Assembly: GCA_030141605.1 (NCBI GenBank)
Contig: JAQGDQ010000481.1
Coordinates: 1-56,218 of the forward strand
Direction of reading: 5' to 3'
From: Tubiluchus corallicola
Taxonomy: Eukaryota > Priapulida > Priapulimorpha > Priapulimorphida > Tubiluchidae
DNA length: 56,218 nt
Under the pieces are notes generated by a model that was given only the letters and a program-made list of their open reading frames with translations, had not been told where the DNA came from and searched no databases. Position numbers and translations under genes: made by a program. Of the stretch, positions 1 to 13,574 are shown in pieces; the first letter of the stretch is position 1; the number at the start of each line of letters is the position of its first letter.

Positions 1-333
1 CAGGTGGTTCAAGTATTTCTCCTCTTGCGTGGGAAGTTAGCTGCACGCCAGGTCTGTCTTTTAGAATTCCTTGCTCCCACCAAAGTCTCCTCGTAGCTTG
101 GCGTTGGCCATAAAGCTTTCTTTCCAAACAAGTTTTGCTTCTCGCGACTTCTTAATAATTACATGTAACTCTGCATAATGTTATTTAGAGAGCGTTTATC
201 TACGCTTGCATAAGGTTATAAACAAGATTACGCTTTCTCTTAATGAACACCTGTTTACCTTCAGTAAACGCAAAAACACACCTGTGAAAATAATTTGCTT
301 CGCATTAGATCTCGTGCCTTGCCAGCTGACTGA
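1..333. other. no gene recognised
   Basis: I see no supported feature here. The reading frame of the downstream reverse transcriptase is closed by a TGA at 331, so the retroelement relic cannot be followed further to the left. Confidence 0.5.
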
Positions 334-1362
334 GTAAATGACTGGGTTGTTAGTAATACTGTCAACTTAAATGTCCAGCAAGGCAAAGCTTTCTGGAAAA
401 CTTATAAAAAAGTGTTTGTTGAAAATTGCCAGAATGAGGTTGCTGTGTTGAAATGGCAGGGAAAATATTATGTAAAAGATGAAGATAAATGTAAGATATT
501 GTATAACACGTTTTTTGCTGGGGCGCATTTTAGGGGAAGTAATTTTGATCAGGGATGGTATCACAATATAGAGAATGAAGTGCAAGGCATAAATTTTGAA
601 GAACCGTATAAGATTTGATGTGATGAACCCTTCACTATGAATGAATTAAATTTTGCGATAAACAGTGTGAAAGTAAATGATAAAAGTATGGATATTGACG
701 GAAACCACCCGCTCATGGTAAAGCACACTGGGTTTTGGGGGAAAAGTGTACTTCTCAATCTAGCTAATTTGTGCTTAACGAAAGGAATATGGCCTTGGCA
801 AAAAGCAAAAGTAGTTTTCATACGCAAAGAAGGTAAAAACGACTACAGTAACCCATCGAACTACAGGCCCATCACTATTTCATCTTACTACAGCAAAATA
901 ATTGAGAAACTTATTGAAAACCGGTTGAGGAAGTGGTTTAACGATCATAATATTATTGACATAGAACAGGAAGGGTTCAAGCCAGGGCATAATACAAACC
1001 GTTACATACTAAGGCTGGTTTCAGTTATCGAGAGAAAGAGACTTGTAGGGCAACGCGGCATTGGGATATTCTGCGATTTCCAGAAAGCCTTTGACAGTGT
1101 GTGGATAAATGGCTTAATTTTTAAACTGATACAGTCTGGTATCAAAGGTAACTTGCTGAATGTAATCTGTAGTTTTTTAAAAAATAGGACAATTGTAATG
1201 AAGGTAAATGAATTTATATCAGCAGAATATCAATGCCATATAGGAGTCCCTCAAGGCTCGGTTTTGTCAACCTTTATTGTTTTAAATTTGAAATTTTTAA
1301 CAACCCAATGGGAAAGAAGATTTTACTATTGTACCCAAAATAGCAAATTTGCCACAAGATAG
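334..1362 (+). pseudogene. decayed LINE reverse transcriptase fragment
   Basis: Part of a non-LTR retrotransposon polyprotein. One frame runs from 334 to 1362 and is broken by a single in-frame TGA at 616-618. Before the stop is the linker that precedes the RT in Jockey/CR1-like elements. After it come the RT blocks in order: a 'T-M-N-E-L' helix, NYRPITISS (fingers), FCDFQKAFDSVW (palm motif A with catalytic Asp) and GVPQGSVLS (motif B). The protein then departs from the family: the expected P-x-L-F-N-x-Y-I-N-D is missing and motif C (YxDD) is absent, so the catalytic centre is incomplete. Endonuclease and 3' end are not seen. The family assignment is from motifs; the exact clade is uncertain. 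Confidence 0.85.
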
Positions 1363-2084
1363 ACCTATAGCTATGTTAACGCCGCTGTGTCTATCGCTAA
1401 CGCATTACGAAAGGCTTATTGAAACAACGGCATTAAACTGACTTTTAAATAGAGGAACTAAATCATTTCGGTATAGAATAGGCGAACAAAATATAGATTG
1501 CTGTCAATGTAATAATGTAAAAGTTATGTAAAAGTTAGCAAACTGAAACACTACTAGTAGAGTATGCATGTACAAAATTGGCATTATGTATAATATTGTT
1601 ATCGTAAATAGCTGTATTTTGTAAACGAAAACCCTGCATATAGAGGGGAAACAATTTTATGTATTGTTTAATAAAAAGACTTATAATAAAAAAATTGGTA
1701 AGATTGCATCATTTCCATGGATAGTTCCTACTTAAGATTTTGAAACTGATACTGGATTACTCAATGTCCACATTGCAAGTTATTAATATACACTTACGTT
1801 TGCTACAATGTTTGCTTGTATGCAGTTGATTTATAGGCAGTTAAGAAGTTTATGCTTATTTGCTGTGCAAATTACAAAGTATCTACCTGGTAATCCGTGA
1901 AATAACAAACTGGCCCAATGTCAAAGTTGTCGGTAATCAGGACAGTCAGCTGTCCCGGTTATCAGGTGACCCAGATGAAAAATATTTGCAATATATAATA
2001 TCAATGCACGCACATGTAACATGACCGTCCGTACTACAAACTCTTTATACAGTAGCTACAGTAAAGGTTAACAATATTAATCCC
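1363..2084. other. AT-rich spacer
   Basis: No gene seen. The first 150 bases may be further decayed retroelement sequence, but no frame is convincing. Confidence 0.4.
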
Positions 2085-2189
2085 TCCTCTCTCTCTTCTC
2101 TCTCTCTCTCTTTCTCATTCTCTCTTCCTCTATCTCTCTACCTGTCCCACTCTCTCTCTTTCTCTCCCTCCCTCCTCTCTCTCCCTCCC

Positions 2190-2222
<33 letters not shown>

Positions 2223-2223
2223 G

Positions 2224-2264
<41 letters not shown>

Positions 2265-2268
2265 GCGT

Positions 2269-2308
<40 letters not shown>

Positions 2309-2330
2309 CTACCTCCCTCCCTCTCTCCCC
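2085..2330. repeat. compound (TC)n / (CA)n microsatellite
   Basis: An imperfect CT tract (about 2085-2208) runs into a CA tract with short CG interruptions. Frames read through it are artefacts. Confidence 0.95.
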
Positions 2331-2481
2331 CTTAAGCAGAACAACCTTCTAAATCCATTATTCTGGCAATTTTAAGCTGCTAATGCATTTTGCAGTTTTT
2401 TTAAGTTCGTTGTTTTTTTTGCAATCTGTATGCACTGCATCACCCTAGATAGGCCCTTTCTCTTTTAGAGGAAAGGAAACG

Positions 2482-2625
2482 ATTGCTTAGCAACAGAACA
2501 ATCTGCTCAAAATGTGACAGTGTAGCTAGTTGCTTAGCAACAGAACAATCTGCTCAAAATGTGACAGTGTAGCTAGTTGCTTAGCAACAGAACAATCTGC
2601 TCAAAATGTGACAGTGTAGCTAGCT
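2482..2625. repeat. 47-bp tandem repeat, 3 copies
   Basis: Near-identical units start at 2484, 2531 and 2578, each containing TTGCTTAGCAACAGAACAA. The near-identity implies recent duplication. Confidence 0.9.
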
Positions 2626-2917
2626 AACGTATATGACAATGTATTGGTTTATAACGTGTATTATGATATTCTACGTTTAATTTTGACAGGATTATTGAAG
2701 AAATTGGGTAAGAATTTATTATTAGTTTTATACATGATACACACATGCATAAGTATAAGCATAAGAACGAATTCACGATGAGTCTTAATACTTTACTCTC
2801 TTACTAATACACATGTATTAAGTTAGTGTAAGTTAAACAACAAATTTTATGTTGAGAAAGACTGTGATGGCTTCACCAAAGTTCATTTAATTAAAACCAA
2901 AACTTGTTACACAACAG

Positions 2918-2992
2918 TGTTCAACAATGTGTTCAACAACAGTGTTCATCAACAGTGTTCAACAACAGTGTTCAACAACAATGTGTTCAACA
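2918..2992. repeat. short GTGTTCAACAAC-type tandem repeats
   Basis: Irregular 12-18 base repeats of GTGTTCAACAAC/CAATGT. Small simple array, no coding meaning seen. Confidence 0.7.
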
Positions 2993-3129
2993 ATGATTAA
3001 ATTAACTACTAATCAGGGCTTCTGCTAGGAAGTGAGGCGTCCAATTAGAAAATTCTTAGTGGCGCCCTCTACCCTGCAAATACTGAAGATTGATGGTTTA
3101 CACTTCGTGTAGTACGCCAGTCTCAGCCG

Positions 3130-4246
3130 AAAAGCGTTTATGGCTTGAGGCTCCACCATTAGCTACAATGATTTGTACTAGAAATTGAAAACATGTAAGC
3201 GTTTATGGCTTGAGGCTCCACCATTAGCTACAATGATTTGTACTAGAAATTGAAAACATGTACGAAATAATGGCTTGAGGCTCCACCATTAGCTACAATG
3301 ATTTGTACTAGAAATTGAAAACCTGTACGAAATAATGGCTTGAGGCTCCACCATTAGCTACAATGATTTATACTAGAAATTGAAAACCTGTACGAAATAG
3401 TGGCTTGAGGCTCCACCATTAGCTACAATGATTTGTACTAGAAATTGAAAACCTGTACGAAATAATGGCTTGAGGCTCCACCATTAGCTACAATGATTTA
3501 TACTAGAAATTGAAAACCTGTATGAAATAATGGCTTGAGGCTCCACCATTAGCTACAATGATTTGTACTAGAAATTGAAAACCTGTACGAAATGATGGCT
3601 TGAGGCTCCACCATTAGCTACAATGATTTATACTAGAAATTGAAAACCTGTACGAAATGATGGCTCGAGGCTCCACCATTAGCTACAATGATTTGTACTA
3701 GAAATTGAAAACATGTAAGAAATGATGGCTTGAGGCTCCACCATTAGCTACAATGATTTGTACTAGAAATTGAAAACATGTAAGAAATAATGGCATGAGG
3801 CTCCACCATTAGCTACAGTGATTTGTACTAGAAATTGAAAACCTGTAAGAAATGATGGCTTGAGGCTCCACCATTAGCTACAATGATTTGTACTAGAAAT
3901 TGAAAACATGTAAGAAATAATGGCATGAGGCTCCACCATTAGCTACAATGATTTGTACTAGAAATTGAAAACATGTACGAAATAATGGCTTGAGGCTCCA
4001 CCATTAGCTACAATGATTTGTACTAGAAATTGAAAACATGTAAGAAATAATGGCATGAGGCTCCACCATTAGCTACAATGATTTGTACTAGAAATTGAAA
4101 ACATGTACGAAATAATGGCTTGAGGCTCCACCATTAGCTACAATGATTTGTACTAGAAATTGAAAACATGTAAGAAATAATGGCATGAGGCTCCACCATT
4201 AGCTACAATGATTTGTACTAGAAATTGAAAACATGTACGAAATAAT
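3130..4246. repeat. 65-bp minisatellite, 17 copies
   Basis: Units begin GGCTTGAGGCTCCACCATTA and recur exactly every 65 bases from 3142 to 4182. Variants: ACATGTAAGAAAT versus ACCTGTACGAAAT, and GGCTTGAGG versus GGCATGAGG. In the last seven units (3792-4182) GGCAT and GGCTT alternate strictly, giving a 130-bp dimeric higher-order repeat. Confidence 0.95.
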
Positions 4247-5089
4247 TAATGTTTTCTTACAAATCAAGATAATTACTGACATAGTGTTTGTGCCTGTATC
4301 TTCTAAAAACAGACGATAAACTGAAATTACGAAATAAATAAACAAACGATCAATAAAAAAAACATTGAAACATAAATATACGATATCAGACTGAAGAGTT
4401 TCACTGCGTTCACAGTATTGTTACGAAGACGGGTTTTGACTAACCCCATAATGTTAGTAATGGGTATAGTCGAGAAGCCCAGTAATGCTAATGTACCTGT
4501 ATAAAACAGAATGCACGCCGTAATTTGACGATTCCAACCTGGCCTTTCTCTCTGTAAAGGTGAATGCTGTAGGTTTGCTGATTTTTATACCAAACTCTGT
4601 TCACATGTCATGGAGCTACTGGTTGTGATCTGATCTGATCTTGTTTGTTTAAGTTCCTAATTAGTTTAATAAATACTACTTTATTATGCACGCATTTGTC
4701 TGGTTGCTTAATATTATTGTAGCGTGTGACATACATGACGTACGTAACTTTCATCTGTTTTCTTGTCATACATGTTTTTTACAGATACAAGGAACCTTTA
4801 GGATCTAGCAAATTGCTCTAATGCTTATAATTCAGAGAAAATATTCATTTGGTGTGTTATAACAGTTACTGTGCAAGGGAGGGCCCAGGCGCCTTGGGCT
4901 CACCCCCTAAATCCGTCACTTATCGGTACTTGGTACTGGTAATGGCGTTAATACGAGTTATTAAAATAAGTGAATTTTATTCAAAATTAAAACGATTCTA
5001 TGCCATTTTTCTTGGTTTTATCAGTTTTTAATCCTTTCGTACAGGGGAAGATTCTTTCTTTGATGCCCTATGTCATTTAATAAATAACT
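4247..5089. other. no gene recognised
   Basis: AT-rich sequence with no supported gene. A 60-codon frame at 4849-5031 has no recognisable similarity and no splice context. Confidence 0.4.
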
Positions 5090-5705
5090 CACCATGTTAC
5101 TAATAGTTAAAGGGGAAGGAAGGGTCCCAAAAAACTTTCATACAAAAGTTATAGCATTACGCTTAACTGCTTGAAATACTTATGTACTAGAAAACATTTT
5201 TTTATTAATTTAAAATGCTCTCGCCAACTGCGAAAATGTCACTGACTCACCTTTCCAGTGTGCCGTAAAAACGTCACTGGCTCACCTTTCCAGTGTGCCC
5301 TAAAAACGTCACTGGCTCACCTTTCCAGTGTGCCCTAAAAACGTCACTGGCTCACCTTTCCAGTGTGCCCTAAAAACATCACTGGCTCGCCAGAAAAACG
5401 TATTGTTAATGTTACTGACGATATATAAAGTAATTTATAGTTTTGGTTATTTAGTGAAGAGTGCGCTAGGAATGCTCTGATTATTTTCTCAAACTTTATG
5501 GCAAATTTGTTTCAAATGTTATTTTTACCAGACACCGTTAAAATGGCTGCACCTAACGGACATCATAGGAGTTTACGTTTGCCAGCTTTATACAGCGTTA
5601 TTGCTAGTACAAATTCTCTGCGCAAGATGGCAGCATGTAGGTGATACAAAATTTCAAGTGAAACTTTTTAGCTTTAGGTAACTAAAGGGTTTTCTTGTGT
5701 TTTAA
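5090..5705 (+). repeat. dispersed repeat family R1, copy 1
   Basis: Diverged copy of a repeat also at 18441-19110 and 55913-56218. Shared blocks include ACTTATGTA..CTAGAAAA, the 'GACTCACC' block, AATGCTCTGATTATTTT and AAAATGGCTGCA. No coding capacity is seen, so it is probably a non-autonomous mobile element of unknown class. Confidence 0.7.
5236..5400. repeat. 35-bp tandem repeat inside R1 copy 1
   Basis: About 4.5 copies of a unit containing GTCACTGGCTCACCTTTCC, starting at 5238, 5273, 5308, 5343 and 5378. The other R1 copies have a single version of this segment, so the expansion is local. Confidence 0.9.
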
Positions 5706-6111
5706 ATTTCAAATTGCTTCCGTGAGGAAAGCATAACTAAGAACTGTACACTAGATTCAATTAATGTTGTCATGTATGTGCATGTATGTATAGTGTAACC
5801 CTTTTGCACTGGGCGTGCTATTATTAAAACATTACAACATCTTTAGTAACCACATTGATTCATTTAGGCGTATTTCTAATTTGCAAGTTTTTACAATTTC
5901 AGTACACAAAGAAGTGAAAATCGATTATATACTCTATAACAGAAGTGTTAAGTTAGTACGATACTAAAATATAGCCAAAAATGTCGTTTACATCATTACA
6001 TATGAGTTAAAGTAAAAGCTCACAATTCTGTATAATTATTACAAAAAAACACATGGTTTTATTGGATATTTTCTACGGTACAAGTTCAGACTGGAATGTT
6101 CTTAATATGTA

Positions 6112-6437
6112 TGTAAGTATTTACTATATTCAAAATGTAAAAAAATACAATAATCATAGCATCAAATAAACAGTTATGAGATCAAATACATATAACACTG
6201 CATACTTCCAAATTGACTTACATACATATTTACTATATTCAAAATGTAAAAAAATACAATAATCATAGCATCAAATAAACAGTTATGAGATCAAATACAT
6301 ATAACACTGCATACTTCCAAATTGACTTACATACATATTTACTATATTCAAAATGTAAAAAAATACAATAATCATAGCATCAAATAAACAGTTATGAGAT
6401 CAAATACATATAACACTGCATACTTCCAAATTGACTT
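6112..6437. repeat. 109-bp tandem repeat, 3 copies
   Basis: TTTACTATATTCAAAATG recurs at 6120, 6229 and 6338 with almost no divergence. Confidence 0.9.
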
Positions 6438-6544
6438 GATGAATTTTATAATAAACAGTTTAGAAAAGAAAAATCCATGGACGAAGTTCCAGACTGCCAG
6501 TAGAGAATCAGCTACACACACACACTAACTACTTTGCTATAACT

Positions 6545-7045
6545 ACTGCAGAAATTTACAATCATTTTATTGTAAAACGTAGACAATTTTTACTTCAGTA
6601 ACAAAATTAAACAAACAGCCATAAAAGTTAGCAATATGATACTGTAGAAAATTTGCATCCTTTCTCAATGCTGTCTCTTTAGATCAACTGAAACTTGCAT
6701 GCCTTGAGATAACTCAGCTGTAAATCACATGACCAGACATACAAGTTCCCATTGGAAGGTACATCACATTCATGCATACAGACCATTAATGAAAAGGTCA
6801 CCTACACTTTACAGTCTACTAGTCAAACCAAAATCAAAGTCTACTTGGCTTCTTTGATAGCAGAATAAAATTATTTGCTTACAGAAAGCTGTGTTATAAT
6901 TTTTCTTAATTTAGAGAGAATTAAAGCATGAAATAAACTAATTACGCAGATTAATGAATATCTATAAAAGCAAAAGGAAACAATATTTAGAAACAAAATC
7001 AATTAATCTCTGACAAACTTTGTATAATTGAGTAAAAAACGATTA
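6545..7045 (-). repeat. dispersed repeat family R2, copy 1
   Basis: Reverse complement of the sequence at about 27545-28080, collinear over roughly 500 bases (for example CATGACCAGACATACAAGTT and GGAAGGTACATCACATTCAT). No coding capacity seen. Confidence 0.8.
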
Positions 7046-7050
7046 ATCGA

Positions 7051-7082
7051 ATCACTTGACCTCCTCCGCCCTCTAGCCGTTG
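7051..7082 (-). repeat. fragment of the 5S-SINE body
   Basis: A 32-base match to the body of the 5S-headed SINE copies at 21.9-22.4 and 30.9-31.5 kb (contains CTCCTCCGCCCTCTAGCCGT). Confidence 0.75.
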
Positions 7083-7379
7083 TTACGTGTTAGACAAACT
7101 GCTGTAGAAGCTGTTTTAACTTTATATTGTAATTCACCTATGATCTAGCAGACATAATTAATTTTCAAAAACAACTGTAAGCCTTCTTTTGTATTCACTG
7201 TTAGCAAACAGTAAAAAATAATCTGATCCCATTTAACCTAAGTAAAGCTGCTACATAGAGCACTGGTTGGCTTGAATGAGACAAAAATGTTGAAATTAAA
7301 AGTATTCACGTCGTCATGTTTTTGCCATTGCACTTTTAAAGTTTGTACAAAGAGAACCGTATCTGAAAACGTTACTCAC

Positions 7380-8589
<1,210 letters not shown>

Positions 8590-11500
8590 CTATAATGAAC
8601 ACCAGTAATTAAAATATACATCCGACCAAAGAACAAATGAACGAATCAACCAGTCAATTAATCTACTATAACCATTCAGCCAGTCGGTAGTCGTGCTTTT
8701 ACAGCATTTGCCTTATCAGTGTAAGTGTTTAGTAACTAACACTGATTGATCATCTCTGTAAAGCCTTCTCTGTAAAGCCTTATTTCAGTGATTATCAATG
8801 TTTTTTAATGGCAAATAAGGATTATTAAAAATATATTATGCGCACACGTTTTATCATTTAGTTAGATGGACAATGGTCAGTAAAACAGTCAGTGAATTGG
8901 TTGGTCTGTCAGTGAGACGGCCAGCCAGTCAGCAAATCAGACAAAATTCAGTTTGGAAAGTTAGTCCGCAATACTATGTTCCACTATAATAAGTGTTTTA
9001 GCTTGTAAAAAAGTTAGTTTATAAGTCTTGCAACAGCCTGATTTTTTATGAATTTAGCAATTACAGAAGAATAATGCTTCGCCCCTGACGAAAAAATTGC
9101 AAAATATATCCCTAGATTGCTATAGAAATCCATATGAATAGTATAATATAAAATTAGCTCATATACGTGTAATAGATCAATTTCTCAATAAAAAATGTAA
9201 AATCATGAAATGATGAAATTACAAAATTATGGAAAAAACTTTATATAATACGTTACAGTGCTTGCATATATTCAAGTCACACTATTAAAGTAAATAAAAT
9301 ACATTAGGTGTAATTTAATAAATTACACTTCACGAACGTTTAACGAAGCAGGTACATCAGACATTTTACTAGAACTTATATATTAGAAGATCGTTTCTGA
9401 TATTATTCTGTCACAGTCGTAAGTTGACTTTAATTTGATCTCTACTGCGTTGCAGTCCCTACTTATATATAGCACAATGTTTCGGGGATCCCCATGCAAG
9501 TTGTTGTCAACATAGAGAACCGGGGAAAACCGGATTGCTATCCTTTGCGAAACTCGCGCGCGCAGATGTATTTACAGACGTTTGTACTTTGACACGCCAA
9601 CAGACACACGTTGCCCTGCATAGAGAACAGCTGGTTTGTAAGCAGCGTTTTGATTGGATACAAAAGATGATGCACCCTGACGTCACATGATTAGCGTAAC
9701 GGATACTACACTCCCCCTGGCACGAATCATCTGCTGCAGACGGTTTTCCCCGTCATAATTTCGTCGAAGTATTCGTGTTTGCACTCCTTTCCTATTTGCT
9801 AAAGTGCGTCGAATCTAATGACAAATTTAGCAAATGCACGTAGCAAACCACGCCAAATTAAAGTGTAAATTCATCTTAATTACGATTAGTTTGGAGAAAT
9901 CGACAAGTCGGCGTAGTCATTAAAATCACGGTTTGATGACTAGGCAGATTCATCGCTATATATGGCTATATAATATATATATTACCACAATTCCTGAAAA
10001 AATATTAGCTCTATTAGGAAATAATGAGTAATTTGTTAAACTTGTTGTTGTCTGAAAATGATTAGAATGTAAAAAATTCTAATGTAGCCTGTTAATTAAG
10101 TGCATATTTTATTTTCCACGGCAAGCTTGCAAATGAACTTCAACTTTCAATGAAATACTTCAGCCATATACCATTCTTTAGATTAATATTTTAGCAATTA
10201 GCAGCCTTTACTAATTATAACTGATGCAATCTTAACAAATATATTGTCAGTTTGTGAAATAAGAGTAATTTTCGTCGTAAGTGTAACACAATAATGTATA
10301 ATAATTCTAGACAAGCCCGGATTAAGACATGAACAGTATAAGTTGTACTACAATGAATGTCTGCCATATTCCAACAAAATATTGTAGTGGTTTATACGTC
10401 ATTTCTATTAAAAAAATAAAAAGGCCATTTTACCAATTTGCATTAAATTCTGAAGTTCTTAACTTTATTAAACACAAACATTAAATAAACCTAATTTGGT
10501 AATTTAGTAATTTATACCACGTTCTATCGAATTTATAAGATTGTCATTAATTAAACTAAAATGTTCAAAGTGATCAGTTCAAAATAATACAAAATTATAT
10601 ATTTATTTACATCGTATGTCTCCATAAAGCAAATCTAGTATTTACCAATATATCTGACAAATTATGCCACTATCATACTGTGAAAAACTACTTTTAAAGA
10701 AGCCTGTTAACGTCTGCCAACTAACTCACTTGCCCAGGTAGAAACAGATTTGCACAGGTGAGTAACCGTGGTCACGTGACCAACGAGATACCTACGAAAT
10801 TCCTACACCACACCAAACCAAAACCCAAACCAAAAAATAAAACAGATATCATGTTAATAAAGTATTTTAAACAGCATAAAAAGCCTTGCGATTCAAAATG
10901 TGAGGTAGAAGAACACACGCGAATGTAAAATTTTTTGCTGTTGGCAGGGATCATACTTTTTCTGTAGCTGATTTATTTAATTAAAATTTGATTTTAAAGT
11001 CAATAAAGAATTCAAGTGCCATTAATCCTATATAAAGCAATGGGGTTTGCTTTATAATTACAATTTATAATTACAACACCTTAATTAATCCGGCTTTGAT
11101 TACAGTTGGTTATGAGGATCATCAATGATCTAAAGTCGCGTTTATGAAAATGTCTCCAACCCTGTAATAAACTATGTTTAAAGCATAACTGAGTGTCAAA
11201 GTGCAAATTTAGACCTTGCTAATAGCCATATCGTATCTAAAACTGACAAAATGCATTGTACAGGTGAAAACGAGGTTCATTAGTTTCGGCGTGACGTCAC
11301 TGGTATCTCTAGCACACGTATGTGGTAAAATACAAACAAAATGCTACTGTAGCAGAATATTTCGCACAAATTACACATCACAGATCAGGCAACCAAGCAG
11401 ATAAGCAGGCAATAAATTTGCTTATTAAACTATACGTGTATGGAAACCATGAGTGTGGTGTTTTATGAGACTGTATCATCGTTTTACACTTTTTTACAGT

Positions 11501-11643
11501 GTGCTGAGAATGAAATCATGTTGCAAATAAGGCGATAGTCACAACTTTCCATGTTAATACATGCACGGTAATAATTATTCTTTCTAGCTAAATTTTATGA
11601 AAACTATATTTAGCCAAGGTCTTCTCTATTTTTTTCTGCTCAC
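8590..11643. other. AT-rich region, possible 5' part of the STING-like gene
   Basis: No exon could be supported. A GC-richer stretch (about 9470-9760), with TGACGTCA-like and CACGTG-like sites, might be a promoter for the minus-strand gene, but nothing proves it. A hydrophobic frame at 10772-10954 (minus) lacks splice signals that fit. Confidence 0.35.
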
Positions 11644-11769
11644 CAAGAAGAACCGAGATTGCTGTGATCTTTTCTATTCCCCTTTGCAATGATTTCCTAA
11701 CCTGGGCATAAAATTGTGCAATTTTTATTAATATTTGCTTAAGCAAAGAAAGGCTCATACTTTGAATAC
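11644..11769 (-). CDS. candidate orphan exon, helical protein
   Basis: A 126-base open segment bounded by a CATTATTCAG acceptor and a G|GTGAGC donor (phase 1 in and out). It encodes an amphipathic helical stretch (SLSLLKQILIKIAQFYAQVR). It lies upstream of the STING-like exons on the same strand, so it could be a 5' exon of that gene. Its phase 1 exit does not match the phase 0 entry of exon A, so at least one further exon would be needed. Not recognised. Confidence 0.3.
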
Positions 11770-12126
11770 CTGAATAATGATGTTTACTAGAAATCGTGAA
11801 ATATATTTTCCGACAGAGCACGTGACATTTGAGCACGAGGACACGTGGGCACCTATAAAGTTTAATGTTGTACCTAAATTTTTGCTTTTTTATTATATAT
11901 TAATGAGTCGCTATTTACTTAACTCTGACAATATTTTTCTAAGGTCGCTTCACTAAATATAACAGTAATATGTGACATAATTCTTCACTTCTTTGTTCTC
12001 AAATTTAGTACTAATGTGCTGATTAGCATTTTATTGAAATCTCACAGCATTTCATTTCAGAAATATGTAGTGTTTTCTAAAAACAATAAATAACAGAAAT
12101 GTTCGTCACAAAAGATCTAGTGACAG
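11770..12126. other. no gene recognised
   Basis: AT-rich spacer, nothing supported. Confidence 0.4.
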
Positions 12127-12235
12127 TTATGACGTCAAGCATATTTGTCTACGGCTCCGCCTCCTCTGTGACGTAACACACCTCGTGACGGCAGCACACA
12201 CTGGACAACAACTGTCTTTAGTAAAATTAGATTTT
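12127..12235 (-). repeat. fragment of dispersed family R3
   Basis: Matches the reverse complement of about 21411-21545, including TCAAGCATATT, GCTCCGCCTCC, TGTGACGTAA and CAACTGTCTTTAGTAAA. Confidence 0.6.
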
Positions 12236-12239
12236 TTCT

Positions 12240-12780
12240 AGATTTTAATAGATTTATTTCGCAATAAACATATACATTACATTACATGTGCACGATAATC
12301 AGGTTTTGTTAATACAAAAATATGATACAATTCATGAATTCTGCACTAGAGACCTAAGAAGCTAGCTTATGCTAGACCACTAGAATTAGTTACGAAAAAA
12401 ATTACAATGTATACAGATCCAATATTACAATATATACAAATATAAATACGGGTGGGAAGTAATAAAAATATTATTATACTAGAGGGGAAGTTTTTGAAAA
12501 TGAAAAACAACAAATCATGATTGAGTGATCAGTTATATGTTTCAAGCAAGTTTAATTTATATATTTTTTAAAATATGGACAGCGAGTTGGCATTTTTAAT
12601 AGCTGGAGCAATTGAATTCCATATGTAAAGGCCATTGTATTTAATAGAAAATTTTCTAACATCAGTGTTATACTGTATGTAGTGATAGTTCAGTCTATAA
12701 CGTGTGACGTAATTATGTATCTCAGCATTCAAACAAAAATAATCAGTAAATAAGGGAGGCAATAAAAATGAAATAACATA
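12240..12780 (-). mobile_element. 3' end of a Jockey/CR1-like LINE
   Basis: The minus strand encodes the typical C-terminus that follows the RT in these elements: HNYVTRYRLNYHYIQYN, then VRKFSIKYNGLYIWNSI, then NANSLSIF (12762-12568), followed by a one-base disruption and an AT-rich 3' UTR. The rest of the element is absent. Recognised from the pattern H-N-Y-x-T-R ... K-x-S-x-x-Y-x-G ... I-W-N-S. Confidence 0.75.
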
Positions 12781-13070
12781 ACAGCTAATGTTTAATCAAC
12801 AGATAAACTGACTGTGCTTTTTCATAAAGACAAATTTGCAGGGCGGCAGTTATTTTTGCACGGAGTTAAAACTTCGAGTAGCGAAAAAATGACTTTTCCA
12901 TTTAAACAGAATGTAGAGACGAAGTTTCAAAGCACTACGAAATACAGAGACATAAGTATAATAAAGAAACTAAGCCAGTTAACTTTGCTTTACAATAAAT
13001 GAGCCACAAAATTAAGCCTCTCTTGCTTTTAAACATACAAACATCAAGCCTGCGATGTATTTTTCTATTA

Positions 13071-13287
13071 ACTGGTCGCAAGCTCGTCTGTTGTTATGAC
13101 AACTGGTCGTGTGCTCGTCTGTTGTTAGGACAACTGGTCGTGTGCTCGTCTGTTGTTATGACAACTGGTCGTGTGCTCGTCTGTTGTTATGACAACTGGT
13201 CGTGTGCTCGTCTGTTGTTATGACAACTGGTCGTGTGCTCGTCTGTTGTTAGGACAACTGGTCGCAAGCTCGTCTGTTGTTATGACG
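13071..13287. repeat. 31-bp minisatellite, 7 copies
   Basis: CTGGTCG recurs at 13072, 13103, 13134, 13165, 13196, 13227 and 13258. The unit is close to CTGGTCGTGTGCTCGTCTG plus TTGTTATGACAA. First and last units share GCAAGCTC in place of GTGTGCTC. Confidence 0.9.
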
Positions 13288-13574
13288 GCCATTGTTTGTG
13301 TTGTTGTTGTTGTTTGCGAAGATTGAAACAAAATATCCAGTTAAGGAAAACGACGGGCATTAAGCAAACAGCTAAATTCATTATGTTAACAAGCTTTAGG
13401 CTGCTAATGTATTTTTCAAAAGTCAAAGGTGAATCTATTATGCTTAATGTATTTTTTCAAAATTAAAGCTTGTTGTTTATTACGTGTTTTGCGTCATTCA
13501 AAATTGTGATTTCTTGTGCTTTGCTACTATTGTGAGCAAAATTGTGGGTTGCTCACTATTTATTTGCTATGAAC

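Noticed and set aside
3130-4246. CRISPR array
   Set aside because: Repeats are adjacent with no unique spacers, and the sequence is animal.
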